From an uncultured Serinicoccus sp. (GTDB lineage Bacteria > Actinomycetota > Actinomycetes > Actinomycetales > Dermatophilaceae), in the NCBI RefSeq assembly GCF_947487915.1, contig NZ_CANKYH010000009.1:211177-275176 (forward strand): a stretch of DNA of 64,000 bases, given 5' to 3'. The notes beneath the pieces are model-generated. The model saw nothing but the letters and a program-made list of their open reading frames with translations. It was not told the origin of the DNA and did not search any database. The translations under genes and the position numbers were made by a program. Positions within the stretch are counted from its first letter, which is position 1. The number at the start of each line of letters is the position of its first letter. Positions 57,109-64,000 of the stretch are shown one piece after another.

Positions 57109-57804
57109 ATGATCACCATGGAGCGCGTCAGCCTGCGCTACGCCAAGGCTGACCCCTGGGCGCTGGACGAGGTCGACCTGGATGTGCGGCGCGGCGAGTT
57201 CTGCTTCGTCGTGGGGGAGTCCGGGTCGGGCAAGTCCTCCCTCCTGCGCCTGGTCATCCTGGAGCAGCGACCCAGCCGCGGGCGGGTCCTCGTCGCCGGC
57301 CACGACCTGGGCGAGCTGGCCCCCCGCCGCGTCCATCTGCTGCGCCGGCAGATCGGGACCGTCTTCCAGGACTTCCGCCTGCTCTCGGGCAAGACCGTCC
57401 ACCAGAACGTCGCCTACGTGCTGCAGGTCCTCGGGGCGAGCCGGCACGAGATCCGGCAGCGGGTGCCGGAGACCCTGGACCTGGTGGGCCTGAAGGGCAA
57501 GGGCAGGAGGCTGCCGCACGAGCTGTCCGGCGGGGAGCAGCAGCGGGTCGCCATCGCCCGGGCGATGGTCAACAAGCCGCCGATCCTGCTCGCCGACGAG
57601 CCCACCGGCAACCTGGACCCGGACACCAGCGAGGAGATCGTCGCCATCCTCGACCGGATCAACCGCGCCGGGACGACCGTGGTGATGGCCACCCACGACA
57701 CGACGATCGTCGACCACTTCCGCAAGCGGGTCGTCCAGCTGCAGGACGGCCAGGTCGTCCGCGACCAGGCCGAGGGCGGCTACCGCCAGGCGGTGCTGCC
57801 GTGA
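57109..57804 (+). CDS. ftsE: Cell-division ATP-binding protein FtsE
   Basis: Cytoplasmic ATPase of the FtsEX complex, which activates peptidoglycan hydrolases at the septum. The 231-residue protein has Walker A GESGSGKSS, Q-loop TVFQDFRLL, signature LSGGEQQRV, Walker B LLADEPTGNLD and the H-loop VMATHD. ATG 57109 follows CTGGAG; ATG 57118 is an alternative. The stop overlaps ftsX as GTGA. The nuclease gene is divergent upstream, with a 262-base control region between them. Confidence 0.95.
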   Translation: MITMERVSLRYAKADPWALDEVDLDVRRGEFCFVVGESGSGKSSLLRLVILEQRPSRGRVLVAGHDLGELAPRRVHLLRRQIGTVFQDFRLLSGKTVHQNVAYVLQVLGASRHEIRQRVPETLDLVGLKGKGRRLPHELSGGEQQRVAIARAMVNKPPILLADEPTGNLDPDTSEEIVAILDRINRAGTTVVMATHDTTIVDHFRKRVVQLQDGQVVRDQAEGGYRQAVLP

Positions 57805-58724
57805 GGCCCGGCTTCCTCCTCGGGGAGGTCGGCAACGGGCTGCGCCGCAACTTCTCCATGTTCGTCTCCGTGGTGCTGGTGACCATGGTCTCCCTCTTCT
57901 TCCTCGGGGTGGGCCTGCTCGCCCAGGCCCAGGTCAGCACCGCCAAGGGCGAGTGGTACGACCGGGTCCAGGTCTCGATCTTCCTGTGCACCCCCGACTC
58001 GACGGACGCACCCGGCTGCACGGCCGGTGCCGTGACGCCTGAGCAGCGGGACCAGATCGAGAGCGACCTGCAGGGTCTCGAACCGCTGGTCACCGAGTAC
58101 TTCTACGAGTCGAACGCCGAGGCCTACGAGCGGTTCACCGAGCAGTTCCGGAACTCCTCGGCGCTGGAGTCGGTGCCGCAGGAGTCCATCCCGGCCTCCT
58201 TCCGGGTCAACCTGTCCGACCCGTCGCGGTATGACGTCATCCGCGCCGCCTTCGAGCAGGCGCCGGGGGTGGACAGCGTCGAGGACCAGCGGGAGGTCGT
58301 CGACCGACTCTTCGCCTTCCTCGGCGCCCTGAGCTGGGGAGCGCTCGCGCTCGCCGTGGCGATGGTCGTCTGCGCGGTCCTGCTCATCTCGACGACGATC
58401 CGGCTCACCGCCTGGACCCGTCGCAAGGAGACCGCGATCCAACGGATGGTGGGGGCCTCGGCCTTCTCCATCCGGCTGCCGTTCATCCTCGAGACCGTCG
58501 TGGCCGCCCTGCTCGGCGCCGCGCTGGCCGTGGCCCTGCTCTGGGCGACTGTGCGCTTCGGGATCAGCGGCTTCCTGTCCGAGCTGCTCGCGGGGGAGAG
58601 CGGCCTGGTCAGCCTGGTCGGGGAGCGCGACCTGTGGCTGATCACCCCGTTCCTCGTCGGTGGGGCAGTGCTGCTCGCCGTCGTGACCGCCTGGACCGCG
58701 CTGCGGCGCCACGTCAGGGTCTGA
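57801..58724 (+). CDS. ftsX: Cell-division permease-like protein FtsX
   Basis: Membrane partner of FtsE, 307 residues. The first helix (about 20-45) is followed by an extracellular domain (about 50-170), whose cysteine pair (FLCTPDSTDAPGCTAG) may form a disulfide as in mycobacterial FtsX. Three helices then make up the FtsX core (about 175-305), with WTRRKETAIQRMVGAS as the conserved coupling loop. GTG 57801. Sixteen bases separate it from the M23 gene, the likely target of the complex. Confidence 0.94.
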   Translation: MRPGFLLGEVGNGLRRNFSMFVSVVLVTMVSLFFLGVGLLAQAQVSTAKGEWYDRVQVSIFLCTPDSTDAPGCTAGAVTPEQRDQIESDLQGLEPLVTEYFYESNAEAYERFTEQFRNSSALESVPQESIPASFRVNLSDPSRYDVIRAAFEQAPGVDSVEDQREVVDRLFAFLGALSWGALALAVAMVVCAVLLISTTIRLTAWTRRKETAIQRMVGASAFSIRLPFILETVVAALLGAALAVALLWATVRFGISGFLSELLAGESGLVSLVGERDLWLITPFLVGGAVLLAVVTAWTALRRHVRV

Positions 58725-58739
58725 CAAGGAGAAGACACC

Positions 58740-60464
58740 ATGGTGAGAACCCCCCGACCCGGATCCGGGCGAGACGGCGCGGCGCCGGTGCGGCGCGTCA
58801 CGGCATACCGGCCGCGCGTGCGCCGTGCCCTGGCGCTCGCCCTCGTCGGCGCGATCGGCGTGGCCACCCCGGCGCTCGCCTCCGGTGAGCTGGACGACAT
58901 CCGCGACCGGCTGAGCAGCGTCGAGGACGAGCGGCAGCGGGCCAGCACGGACCGGGACAGCTCGGCCGAGCAGGTGCAGGAGCTCGGCGAGGAGCTGGAG
59001 CACACCAGCGCCGAGCTGGTGGCTGCCGACCAGCGGCTGCAGGAGACCACCGCCCAGGTCGACCAGGCGCGCGTCGTGCTGGAGGAGGCCGAGCTCGACC
59101 TCGCCGACGCCGAGGCCGAGACCGCACGGATCGAGGGCGAGCTGGCGCTGGCGCGGGAGAACGAGGCGCAGATCGAGGACTCGCTGCAGCAGGTCGCGGA
59201 CGACCGGGCGGACACGTCGGCGACGGTCGGGGCGATCGCGAGACAGAGCTACAAGCAGGGCGGTATGGGTTCGCTCGCCACCACGCTGGAGCTGCTGTCC
59301 GGCGAGGCGGACGCGGTCGACCAGATGTCGATGGCCCGGACGGTCCTGCGGGTGCAGGACCAGCAGATCCGGCAGCTGGCCACGCAGGCCGCCGAGCAGG
59401 TCGCCGAGCAGGACCGGCTCGCCGGGGTGCGCTCCGACATCGCCTACCTGCTCGCCAAGGCGGAGGCCAATGTCGTCGCCAAGGAGCAGGCGCGCGCCGC
59501 GGCGGACGCCGCCAAGGCCGAGCTCGAGCAGCGGGAGGCCGAGCAGGAGCAGGCCAAGGCCGACCTGGAGACCGAGAAGGCCAAGGTCGAGGAGTCGTTG
59601 GCGGCCGAGGAGGAGCGCGCGCAGGCCCTGGAGCAGGAGCTGGCCGAGCTGGCGCGGACCAAGGACGGACTGAAGGAGCAGGAGGAGGCCGAGCTCGAGC
59701 GCATCGAGGAGGCCCGGCGCCAGGCCGAGGAAGAGGCGCGGCGCAAGGCGGAGGAGGAGGCCCGGCGGCAGGCGGCCGCGGAGGCCGCGGCGAAGCGGGC
59801 CGCGCAGGAGGAGGCCGCCCGGCAGCGGGCGGCCGAGCGGGAGGCTCAGCGCCAGCGCGAGGCCGAGGCCGAGGCGCAGCGGCTGCGCGACGAGGCAGCT
59901 GCCGCGGAGGCGGCGCGGCGGGCCGAGGCCGCCGAGGCGGAGGCGGCGGCCGCCGCCCAGGCGGCCCAGGAGGCTGCAGCCCGGGAGGCTGCCGAGCGTC
60001 AGGCCGCGGAGGAGCGCGCCTCGCGTCAGGCCGAGGAGGAGCGCCAGGCCGCGGCGGCGGCGTCCAGCGGCATCCTGTCCGCCCCCACCAGCGGCCCGGT
60101 CACCAGCGAGTTCGGTGACCGGTTCCACCCGGTCTTCCAGACCTGGCGGCTGCACGCCGGGATCGATTTCGGTCCGGGCTGCGGGACCCCGGTCACCGCG
60201 GCGGCCGACGGCGTCGTCTACACCGCCGGCTTCGATGCGGGCGGGGGCAACATGGTCATCGTCGACCACGGGGTCCTGCGCGGGGTGAACCTCACGTCGA
60301 GCTACCTGCACCTGCAGAGCGCCGCGGTGGTGTCACCCGGTCAGGCGGTGAGCCGCGGTCAGCTGCTCGGGTATGTCGGCACGACCGGGTCGTCCACGGG
60401 CTGCCACCTGCACTTCGAGACCCGGGAGAACGGCACCCCGGTGAACCCGCGCACGTGGCTCTGA
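58740..60464 (+). CDS. Coiled-coil M23 peptidoglycan endopeptidase, EnvC/RipC-like
   Basis: A 574-residue exported protein. Basic N-terminus and hydrophobic segment (about 30-48) ending ALASG form the signal peptide. A long coiled coil (about 50-440) carries many Glu/Arg/Ala heptads and low-complexity AEEEARRKAEEEARR stretches. The C-terminal M23/LytM domain (about 455-574) has HAGIDFG and HLHFE, giving the zinc ligands and catalytic histidine, so the enzyme appears active. Position after ftsEX fits a hydrolase switched on by FtsEX. AAGGAG lies before ATG 58740. Cleaves peptide cross-links, by family. Confidence 0.9.
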   Translation: MVRTPRPGSGRDGAAPVRRVTAYRPRVRRALALALVGAIGVATPALASGELDDIRDRLSSVEDERQRASTDRDSSAEQVQELGEELEHTSAELVAADQRLQETTAQVDQARVVLEEAELDLADAEAETARIEGELALARENEAQIEDSLQQVADDRADTSATVGAIARQSYKQGGMGSLATTLELLSGEADAVDQMSMARTVLRVQDQQIRQLATQAAEQVAEQDRLAGVRSDIAYLLAKAEANVVAKEQARAAADAAKAELEQREAEQEQAKADLETEKAKVEESLAAEEERAQALEQELAELARTKDGLKEQEEAELERIEEARRQAEEEARRKAEEEARRQAAAEAAAKRAAQEEAARQRAAEREAQRQREAEAEAQRLRDEAAAAEAARRAEAAEAEAAAAAQAAQEAAAREAAERQAAEERASRQAEEERQAAAAASSGILSAPTSGPVTSEFGDRFHPVFQTWRLHAGIDFGPGCGTPVTAAADGVVYTAGFDAGGGNMVIVDHGVLRGVNLTSSYLHLQSAAVVSPGQAVSRGQLLGYVGTTGSSTGCHLHFETRENGTPVNPRTWL

Positions 60465-60474
60465 GCCGGGTCGC

Positions 60475-60894
60475 TCAGCCCCGGCCGTAGACCCGCTGGA
60501 CGAAGTCGACGACCTTGTCCTCGTCGACGTGCCGGGCCAGGTCCGACTCGCTGATGACGCCGAGGATCTCGTGCCCCTCGACCACGACGAGCCGCTTGAT
60601 CTGCTGGTCGCCCATGACGTCGACGACGCGCTCGACCTCCTCGTCGGGCTGGACGGTCGAGACGATGCCGCTGGTGATGCTGGTGACGCTGACGGCCCCC
60701 ATGTCGGGCAGGGCGGCTACGCCGTGCACGACGATGTCGCGGTCCGTCACGATCCCGACCAGCACCCCGTCGGTCGAGACGACGGGGAGGGCGCCCACGC
60801 CGTGCTCGCGCATCAGCGTGGCTGCCTCCACCAAGGAGGCGCTCTCCTGCACCGTGTATGCCTGGGGCGTCATGATGTCGCGCGCTGTCGTCAT
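60475..60894 (-). CDS. Two-CBS-domain protein
   Basis: A 139-residue stand-alone CBS pair (Bateman module): ARDIMTPQAYTVQESASLVE through VGIVTDRDIVV, then ITSGIVSTVQPDEEVERV through LGVISESDLARHV. These modules bind adenine nucleotides and sense energy state. There is no attached enzyme, as in hypoxia-response-like proteins. ATG 60894 is supported by GAGGAG. Converges on the M23 gene; the inverted repeat CTGAGC-N6-GCTCAG at 60461-60478 spans both stop codons and may end transcription. Confidence 0.88.
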   Translation of the reverse strand: MTTARDIMTPQAYTVQESASLVEAATLMREHGVGALPVVSTDGVLVGIVTDRDIVVHGVAALPDMGAVSVTSITSGIVSTVQPDEEVERVVDVMGDQQIKRLVVVEGHEILGVISESDLARHVDEDKVVDFVQRVYGRG

Positions 60895-61020
60895 ACCGCA
60901 CTCCTCGAGGTCGTGTCTGTCTGCGCCCACCCTGCCCGGGGCTCGACGAGGCGGCAACTCCGGGCGGTGCCCGGAAAGCCGGATGTACGCGCGGCGCTGG
61001 TCGCCTACACTTGACCGGCC

Positions 61021-61497
61021 ATGCCCAAGGAGACCGGACGCAAGCTGATCGCCAGCAACAAGAAGGCCCGATACGAGTACCTCATCGAGGACACCGTCGA
61101 GGCCGGCCTCGTCCTGACCGGTACCGAGGTGAAGTCGTTGCGGATGGGGCGGGCCAGCCTCGTCGACGGATACGCCACGCAGTACCAGGGCGAGCTGTGG
61201 CTGGAGGGGGTGCACATCCCGGAGTACACCCAGGGGACGTGGACCAACCACGCGGCGCGGCGGCGACGCAAGCTGCTGCTGCACCGCGAGCAGATCGACA
61301 AGCTGGTCGCCAAGGCCGAGCAGGCCGGCCACACCATCGTGCCGCTCTCGCTCTACTTCGTCGACGGACGGGCCAAGGTCGAGATCGCCCTCGCCAAGGG
61401 AAAGAAGCTGCACGACAAGCGGCAGACCCTCCGCGAGCGTCAGGACCGCCGCGAGGCGGATCGGGCGATGTCAGCGCACCTCAAGAGGCACGGCTGA
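61021..61497 (+). CDS. smpB: SsrA-binding protein SmpB
   Basis: RNA-binding partner of tmRNA for ribosome rescue. The 158-residue beta-barrel protein shows [39 protein letters not shown] and the C-terminal tail [20 protein letters not shown] that mimics an mRNA in the decoding site. TACACT lies nine bases before the ATG. Its RNA partner ssrA is 540 bases downstream. The 3' end overlaps the opposite-strand membrane gene by 17 bases. Confidence 0.96.
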   Translation: MPKETGRKLIASNKKARYEYLIEDTVEAGLVLTGTEVKSLRMGRASLVDGYATQYQGELWLEGVHIPEYTQGTWTNHAARRRRKLLLHREQIDKLVAKAEQAGHTIVPLSLYFVDGRAKVEIALAKGKKLHDKRQTLRERQDRREADRAMSAHLKRHG

Positions 61498-61915
61498 GGC
61501 GACGCACCACCACGGACGGGCGCGCGAACAGCCACAGCCCGGCCAGGGAGAACACGGCGGGTAGCAGGTAGATCAACAGGTTCATGGGTTGGCTGACGAA
61601 GGCCAGGACGAGCCCGATCATCGCGGGCGCCTCGATGACTGCGGCGCGCAGCACCACGAACGGCTGCACCTGGGCGAGCAGCGGCATACCGCTCTGCCGG
61701 GGGAGGGGCGCTGCCATGGCCAGTCCCCAGGCGCCCAGGGTCGCCAGTCCCACGACGAGCAGCTGCCAGGTGGCGGGGGTCTCCAGGCGGGCCCCGATGA
61801 GCACCAGGACCACGGCAAGCATGACGAGCCCGCCCGCCATCGCGGCGACGACGACGGCCAGCGGTCGCAGTGCGTCGCGGTGCTGATCATCGGCCGAGGC
61901 CCCGGAGAAGCTCAT
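61481..61915 (-). CDS. Small membrane protein, unknown function
   Basis: A 144-residue protein with four hydrophobic helices (about 22-45, 53-70, 85-107 and 110-128) and a basic C-terminus ending [16 protein letters not shown] 61915 gives [18 protein letters not shown]; the frame is open further upstream, but that part runs toward ssrA. No domain recognised. The tail-to-tail overlap with smpB is unusual but short. Confidence 0.6.
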   Translation of the reverse strand: MSFSGASADDQHRDALRPLAVVVAAMAGGLVMLAVVLVLIGARLETPATWQLLVVGLATLGAWGLAMAAPLPRQSGMPLLAQVQPFVVLRAAVIEAPAMIGLVLAFVSQPMNLLIYLLPAVFSLAGLWLFARPSVVVRRLSRAS

Positions 61916-62039
61916 GCGGGGCAGCCTCTCACGGTCCTCGGGAATCTCCGTGGTGGTCGAGCCGTTGGACCACGTAGACTCGTCGGAGTCGCCCGGTCGC
62001 CCGGGTTGGTTGACAACTGCACAGCGTGAGGCACCCCAT

Positions 62040-62403
62040 GGGGGTGATCGGTTTCGACGTTGCACGGCACTTCAGGGGAAGCGGGTCGAGGATGCAAGGT
62101 CATCTCGTCAACGCTCCTTGCGAAACCAATAGCTGCCAATTCCAAGCGCAGCGACTTCGCCCTCGCCGCCTGAGCGAGCCCGAAGTCTGTCAGCCTGAGC
62201 GCGTCACCGACTCAGTGCCTGGCATCAGCTAGGTGACTTGCTGCGTGATCATGTCGAGGGATCACGTGGGACTCTTACTCGACTGGGCCTGTCAGGGAAC
62301 GTGTGCGCGCGAGCCCTGGGGCCGAGAAAATCCATAGCGCACTGCACCCGGAGAAGCCCTGATTTCCCGGTAACGGACGCGGGTTCGATTCCCGCCACCT
62401 CCA
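62040..62403 (+). ncRNA. ssrA: Transfer-messenger RNA (tmRNA), tag ANSKRSDFALAA
   Basis: The 5' end GGGGGTGATCGGTTTCGAC and 3' T-arm GCGGGTTCGATTCCCGC followed by CACCTCC form the tRNA-like half; acceptor GGGGGTG (62040-62046) pairs with CACCTCC (62396-62402) with one G-U. The tag frame starts at GCC 62135 and ends with TGA 62171-62173, giving Ala-Asn-Ser-Lys-Arg-Ser-Asp-Phe-Ala-Leu-Ala-Ala, a normal actinobacterial degradation tag. After the discriminator A the DNA reads CGA, so CCA is not encoded and must be added. smpB is upstream. An integrase gene directly downstream suggests the 3' end is an attachment site. Confidence 0.93.
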
Positions 62404-62410
62404 CGAATGT
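62384..62410 (+). other. Probable attL/attB core at the ssrA 3' end
   Basis: The T-arm and acceptor part of ssrA, a classic integration site, lies 160 bases before a tyrosine integrase gene that points away from it. The core is likely within GGTTCGATTCCCGCCACCTC. The second copy would be outside the window, so the limits are inferred. Confidence 0.5.
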
Positions 62411-62567
62411 GTCTCACGCTGTGCGAGTTGTCGCACATCAGCCCCCGGATTCCGCACAACCACGCGGATTCCGGGGGTTTGTCATGTGAGCACGTGTGAG
62501 CAGATGTAGGCTCTTTCCAGCAGTCAAACTGACACATAGCTGACACAGCAGTCGGAAGGCTCGATGG

Positions 62568-63761
62568 ATGGGTAACTTGCGCGTCAAAGAACCCGGCAGG
62601 CCGCTCCCGCGGGGGATCGTCAGGTTCCGCGACCGGTACCGCGTCCGGATGGACTACCAAGGGAAGACCCACTCCCTCGGGGTGTTCGACACCATCACGG
62701 ATGCCAAGGCGGCTCTCAGCATCGCCAAGGCTGATGCGGCTCGGGGCGTCTTCGTCCCGCCGGCGGAACGTCGCGCGGTCAAGCGAGCGAACGAAGAAAA
62801 GGCGGACGCCGAGGCGGTCACCCTTAGGGAGTGGTCGGAGGTCTGGTTGGCGCGGCTGGAGGCCAACCCTGAGAGATCCCGCGCCACAGTGCTGTCATAC
62901 CGCTCGGTGATGAAGAACCACGTCTGGCCCGAGCTGGGAGAAGTTCGTCTGCGGGATCTGACGACGCAGCAGGTCGCGGACCACCTGGGGCTTCTTGCGA
63001 GCCGCCCCAGCAAACGTCACCCCCGAGCCAGGGTCAATGGTGTGACACCCAACGTGGTGATCGCACTCCGCTCCTGCATCAACGCCGCCGTCAAGGCCAA
63101 GGCAGGAGGCCTGGAGTCATTTACCTTCCCCGAGGCGCCTAAGCACCGTCGGGTCCGCCCCGAGGACGAGCACGGAGACGTCGCCACTCCCGAAGAGGTC
63201 CGGGCCATGACTGAGGCCATGCCCGACCGCCTGCGCATCGCTGTACCCCTCGCGGCGTGGTGCGCCCTGAGGCTGGGGGAGGTCCTTGGGCTGGAACGTC
63301 GGGACCTCGAGCACCTTGACGACCCCGAGAAGGCGGTTCTGCATGTCCGCCGGCAGTTCAACGTCAAGGCGAACACGCTCACCCCGCCGAAGGCCGACAG
63401 CGCCCGGACCATCGCCATCCCTGCGGCGTTGCTGCCCGCTCTGCGTCAGCACCTGGATGCATACACGCCCGCCGCTCGAACCGGCCCCGTTCTGGCCGGG
63501 CCATCGGGCCAGCGCATCTCGCAGACCACACTGGACCGGCACTGGCGAGCCGCCCGAGCCGAGGCCGGACGTCCAGGCTTCCACTTTCACAACCTCCGGC
63601 ATACCGGTCTGAGCGCGTATGCCGTGCAAGGGGCGACCCTGGCCGAGCTGCTCCACAGGGGTGGCCACACTGACGTGACCGTGGCTCTGCGTTACCAGCA
63701 CGCGACGGCAGCGCGGGACAGGGCGCTGACCGAGCGACTGAGCAGGCAGATCGCCCTCTAA
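62568..63761 (+). CDS. int: Tyrosine-recombinase integrase of a mobile element
   Basis: A 397-residue phage/ICE-type integrase. An AP2-like arm-binding N-terminus (RFRDRYRVRMDYQGKTHSLG) leads to a SAM-like core-binding domain (about 85-165). The catalytic domain (about 195-395) has the first Arg in AWCALRLGEVLGL, HNLRHT with H341 and R344, H367 in GGHTD and nucleophile Y376 in LRYQHA, all present. Third positions are slightly less GC-rich than in core genes, consistent with transfer. It shares four bases end to end with the excisionase-like gene. It likely catalyses insertion at ssrA. Confidence 0.92.
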   Translation: MGNLRVKEPGRPLPRGIVRFRDRYRVRMDYQGKTHSLGVFDTITDAKAALSIAKADAARGVFVPPAERRAVKRANEEKADAEAVTLREWSEVWLARLEANPERSRATVLSYRSVMKNHVWPELGEVRLRDLTTQQVADHLGLLASRPSKRHPRARVNGVTPNVVIALRSCINAAVKAKAGGLESFTFPEAPKHRRVRPEDEHGDVATPEEVRAMTEAMPDRLRIAVPLAAWCALRLGEVLGLERRDLEHLDDPEKAVLHVRRQFNVKANTLTPPKADSARTIAIPAALLPALRQHLDAYTPAARTGPVLAGPSGQRISQTTLDRHWRAARAEAGRPGFHFHNLRHTGLSAYAVQGATLAELLHRGGHTDVTVALRYQHATAARDRALTERLSRQIAL

Positions 63762-63988
63762 CCCTGCCTCAGTACCGTCTGCATACGCGTGAGCAGCTTG
63801 TCGACGTCATCCGGGTCTACTCGGATGATGCGCGCTCCACTCCGGTAGGCAGGTAACAGACCGTCGGCGATCCGGCGGCGCAGTGTGCAGGTGCTTAGCC
63901 CTGTCCGTTCGGCGGCCTCGGCGTGAATCGCCCCGGGTCTGATGGAGGCTCTCAACCCTGGGAAGGATGATGAGCACCATGCCAGCAC
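63758..63988 (-). CDS. Excisionase-like helix-turn-helix protein
   Basis: A 76-residue MerR/Xis-type DNA-binding frame. AAERTGLSTCTLRRRIADGL is the helix-turn-helix and PAYRSGARIIRVDPDDVDKL the wing, as in excisionase-family proteins. The first ~22 residues (from ATG 63988) do not look conserved, and the window ends just beyond, so the start is unsure. Convergent with the integrase, overlapping it by four bases, as expected for an int/xis pair that controls excision of the element. Confidence 0.7.
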   Translation of the reverse strand: MLAWCSSSFPGLRASIRPGAIHAEAAERTGLSTCTLRRRIADGLLPAYRSGARIIRVDPDDVDKLLTRMQTVLRQG

Positions 63989-64000
63989 CGAGGAAGTACA

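Overview
The window is about 64 kb of a very GC-rich (roughly 70-73 % by eye) actinobacterial chromosome. Gene order, mycothiol-type enzymes, DUF3046, ClgR, a Tad pilus locus and the absence of a prfB frameshift all point to Actinomycetia. The overall look fits Micrococcales of the Intrasporangiaceae/Ornithinimicrobiaceae kind, but that placement is inference. Most of the sequence is ordinary core genome. The last 2 kb, after ssrA, are the edge of an integrated mobile element.

Layout. 1-8.6 kb: 3' part of ftsK, a mycothiol-dependent isomerase-like gene, an M19 dipeptidase, then rimO-pgsA-cinA-clgR, joined by 4-base overlaps, and a PP-loop ATPase-like gene of unknown role. 8.6-18.3 kb: a minus-strand run lhr - aminoglycoside-phosphotransferase-like - ABC-F - ROK-like - nei, with translational coupling over its last three genes. 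The ABC-F gene has a leader of the attenuator type: a 4-residue uORF whose codons pair with the ABC-F ribosome binding site. 18.8-22.7 kb: a heterodimeric ABC exporter. 22.8-31 kb: acyl-CoA carboxyltransferase, AEC transporter, DUF3046, a methyltransferase, asd-lysC, and a NYN/OST-HTH protein. 31.3-36 kb: recA-recX, DUF5709, a TSUP permease and miaB. 36-39.5 kb: small membrane proteins, a GNAT enzyme, an ECF41-like sigma factor and a DUF1059 protein. 39.5-48.1 kb: an orphan FHA-FtsK (EccC/EssC-like) ATPase divergent from a seven-gene Tad pilus operon. 48.3-56.8 kb: HAD hydrolase, nitronate monooxygenase with a palindromic operator, MHS transporter, DinB protein, prfB and a secreted nuclease. 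57.1-63.8 kb: ftsE-ftsX-M23 hydrolase, CBS protein, smpB, ssrA (tmRNA), then integrase and excisionase.

How the genes work together. FtsK, FtsEX and the M23 peptidase serve division and cell separation. SmpB and tmRNA (tag ANSKRSDFALAA) form the trans-translation pair, with ClgR as a likely regulator of proteolysis. RecA/RecX, Lhr and Nei form repair groups. The Tad operon encodes a pilus machine. LysC-Asd feed the aspartate amino acids and diaminopimelate.

Two features run through the whole window. First, the heptamer GTATGCC/GGCATAC recurs on both strands, in several reading frames, in genes and terminators, and often forces rare codons. Second, many genes have a -10-like hexamer 6-8 bases before the start codon, the layout of leaderless mRNAs. 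Intergenic DNA also holds several unrelated tandem arrays (16, 29, 29, 29, 32 and about 73 bp units).
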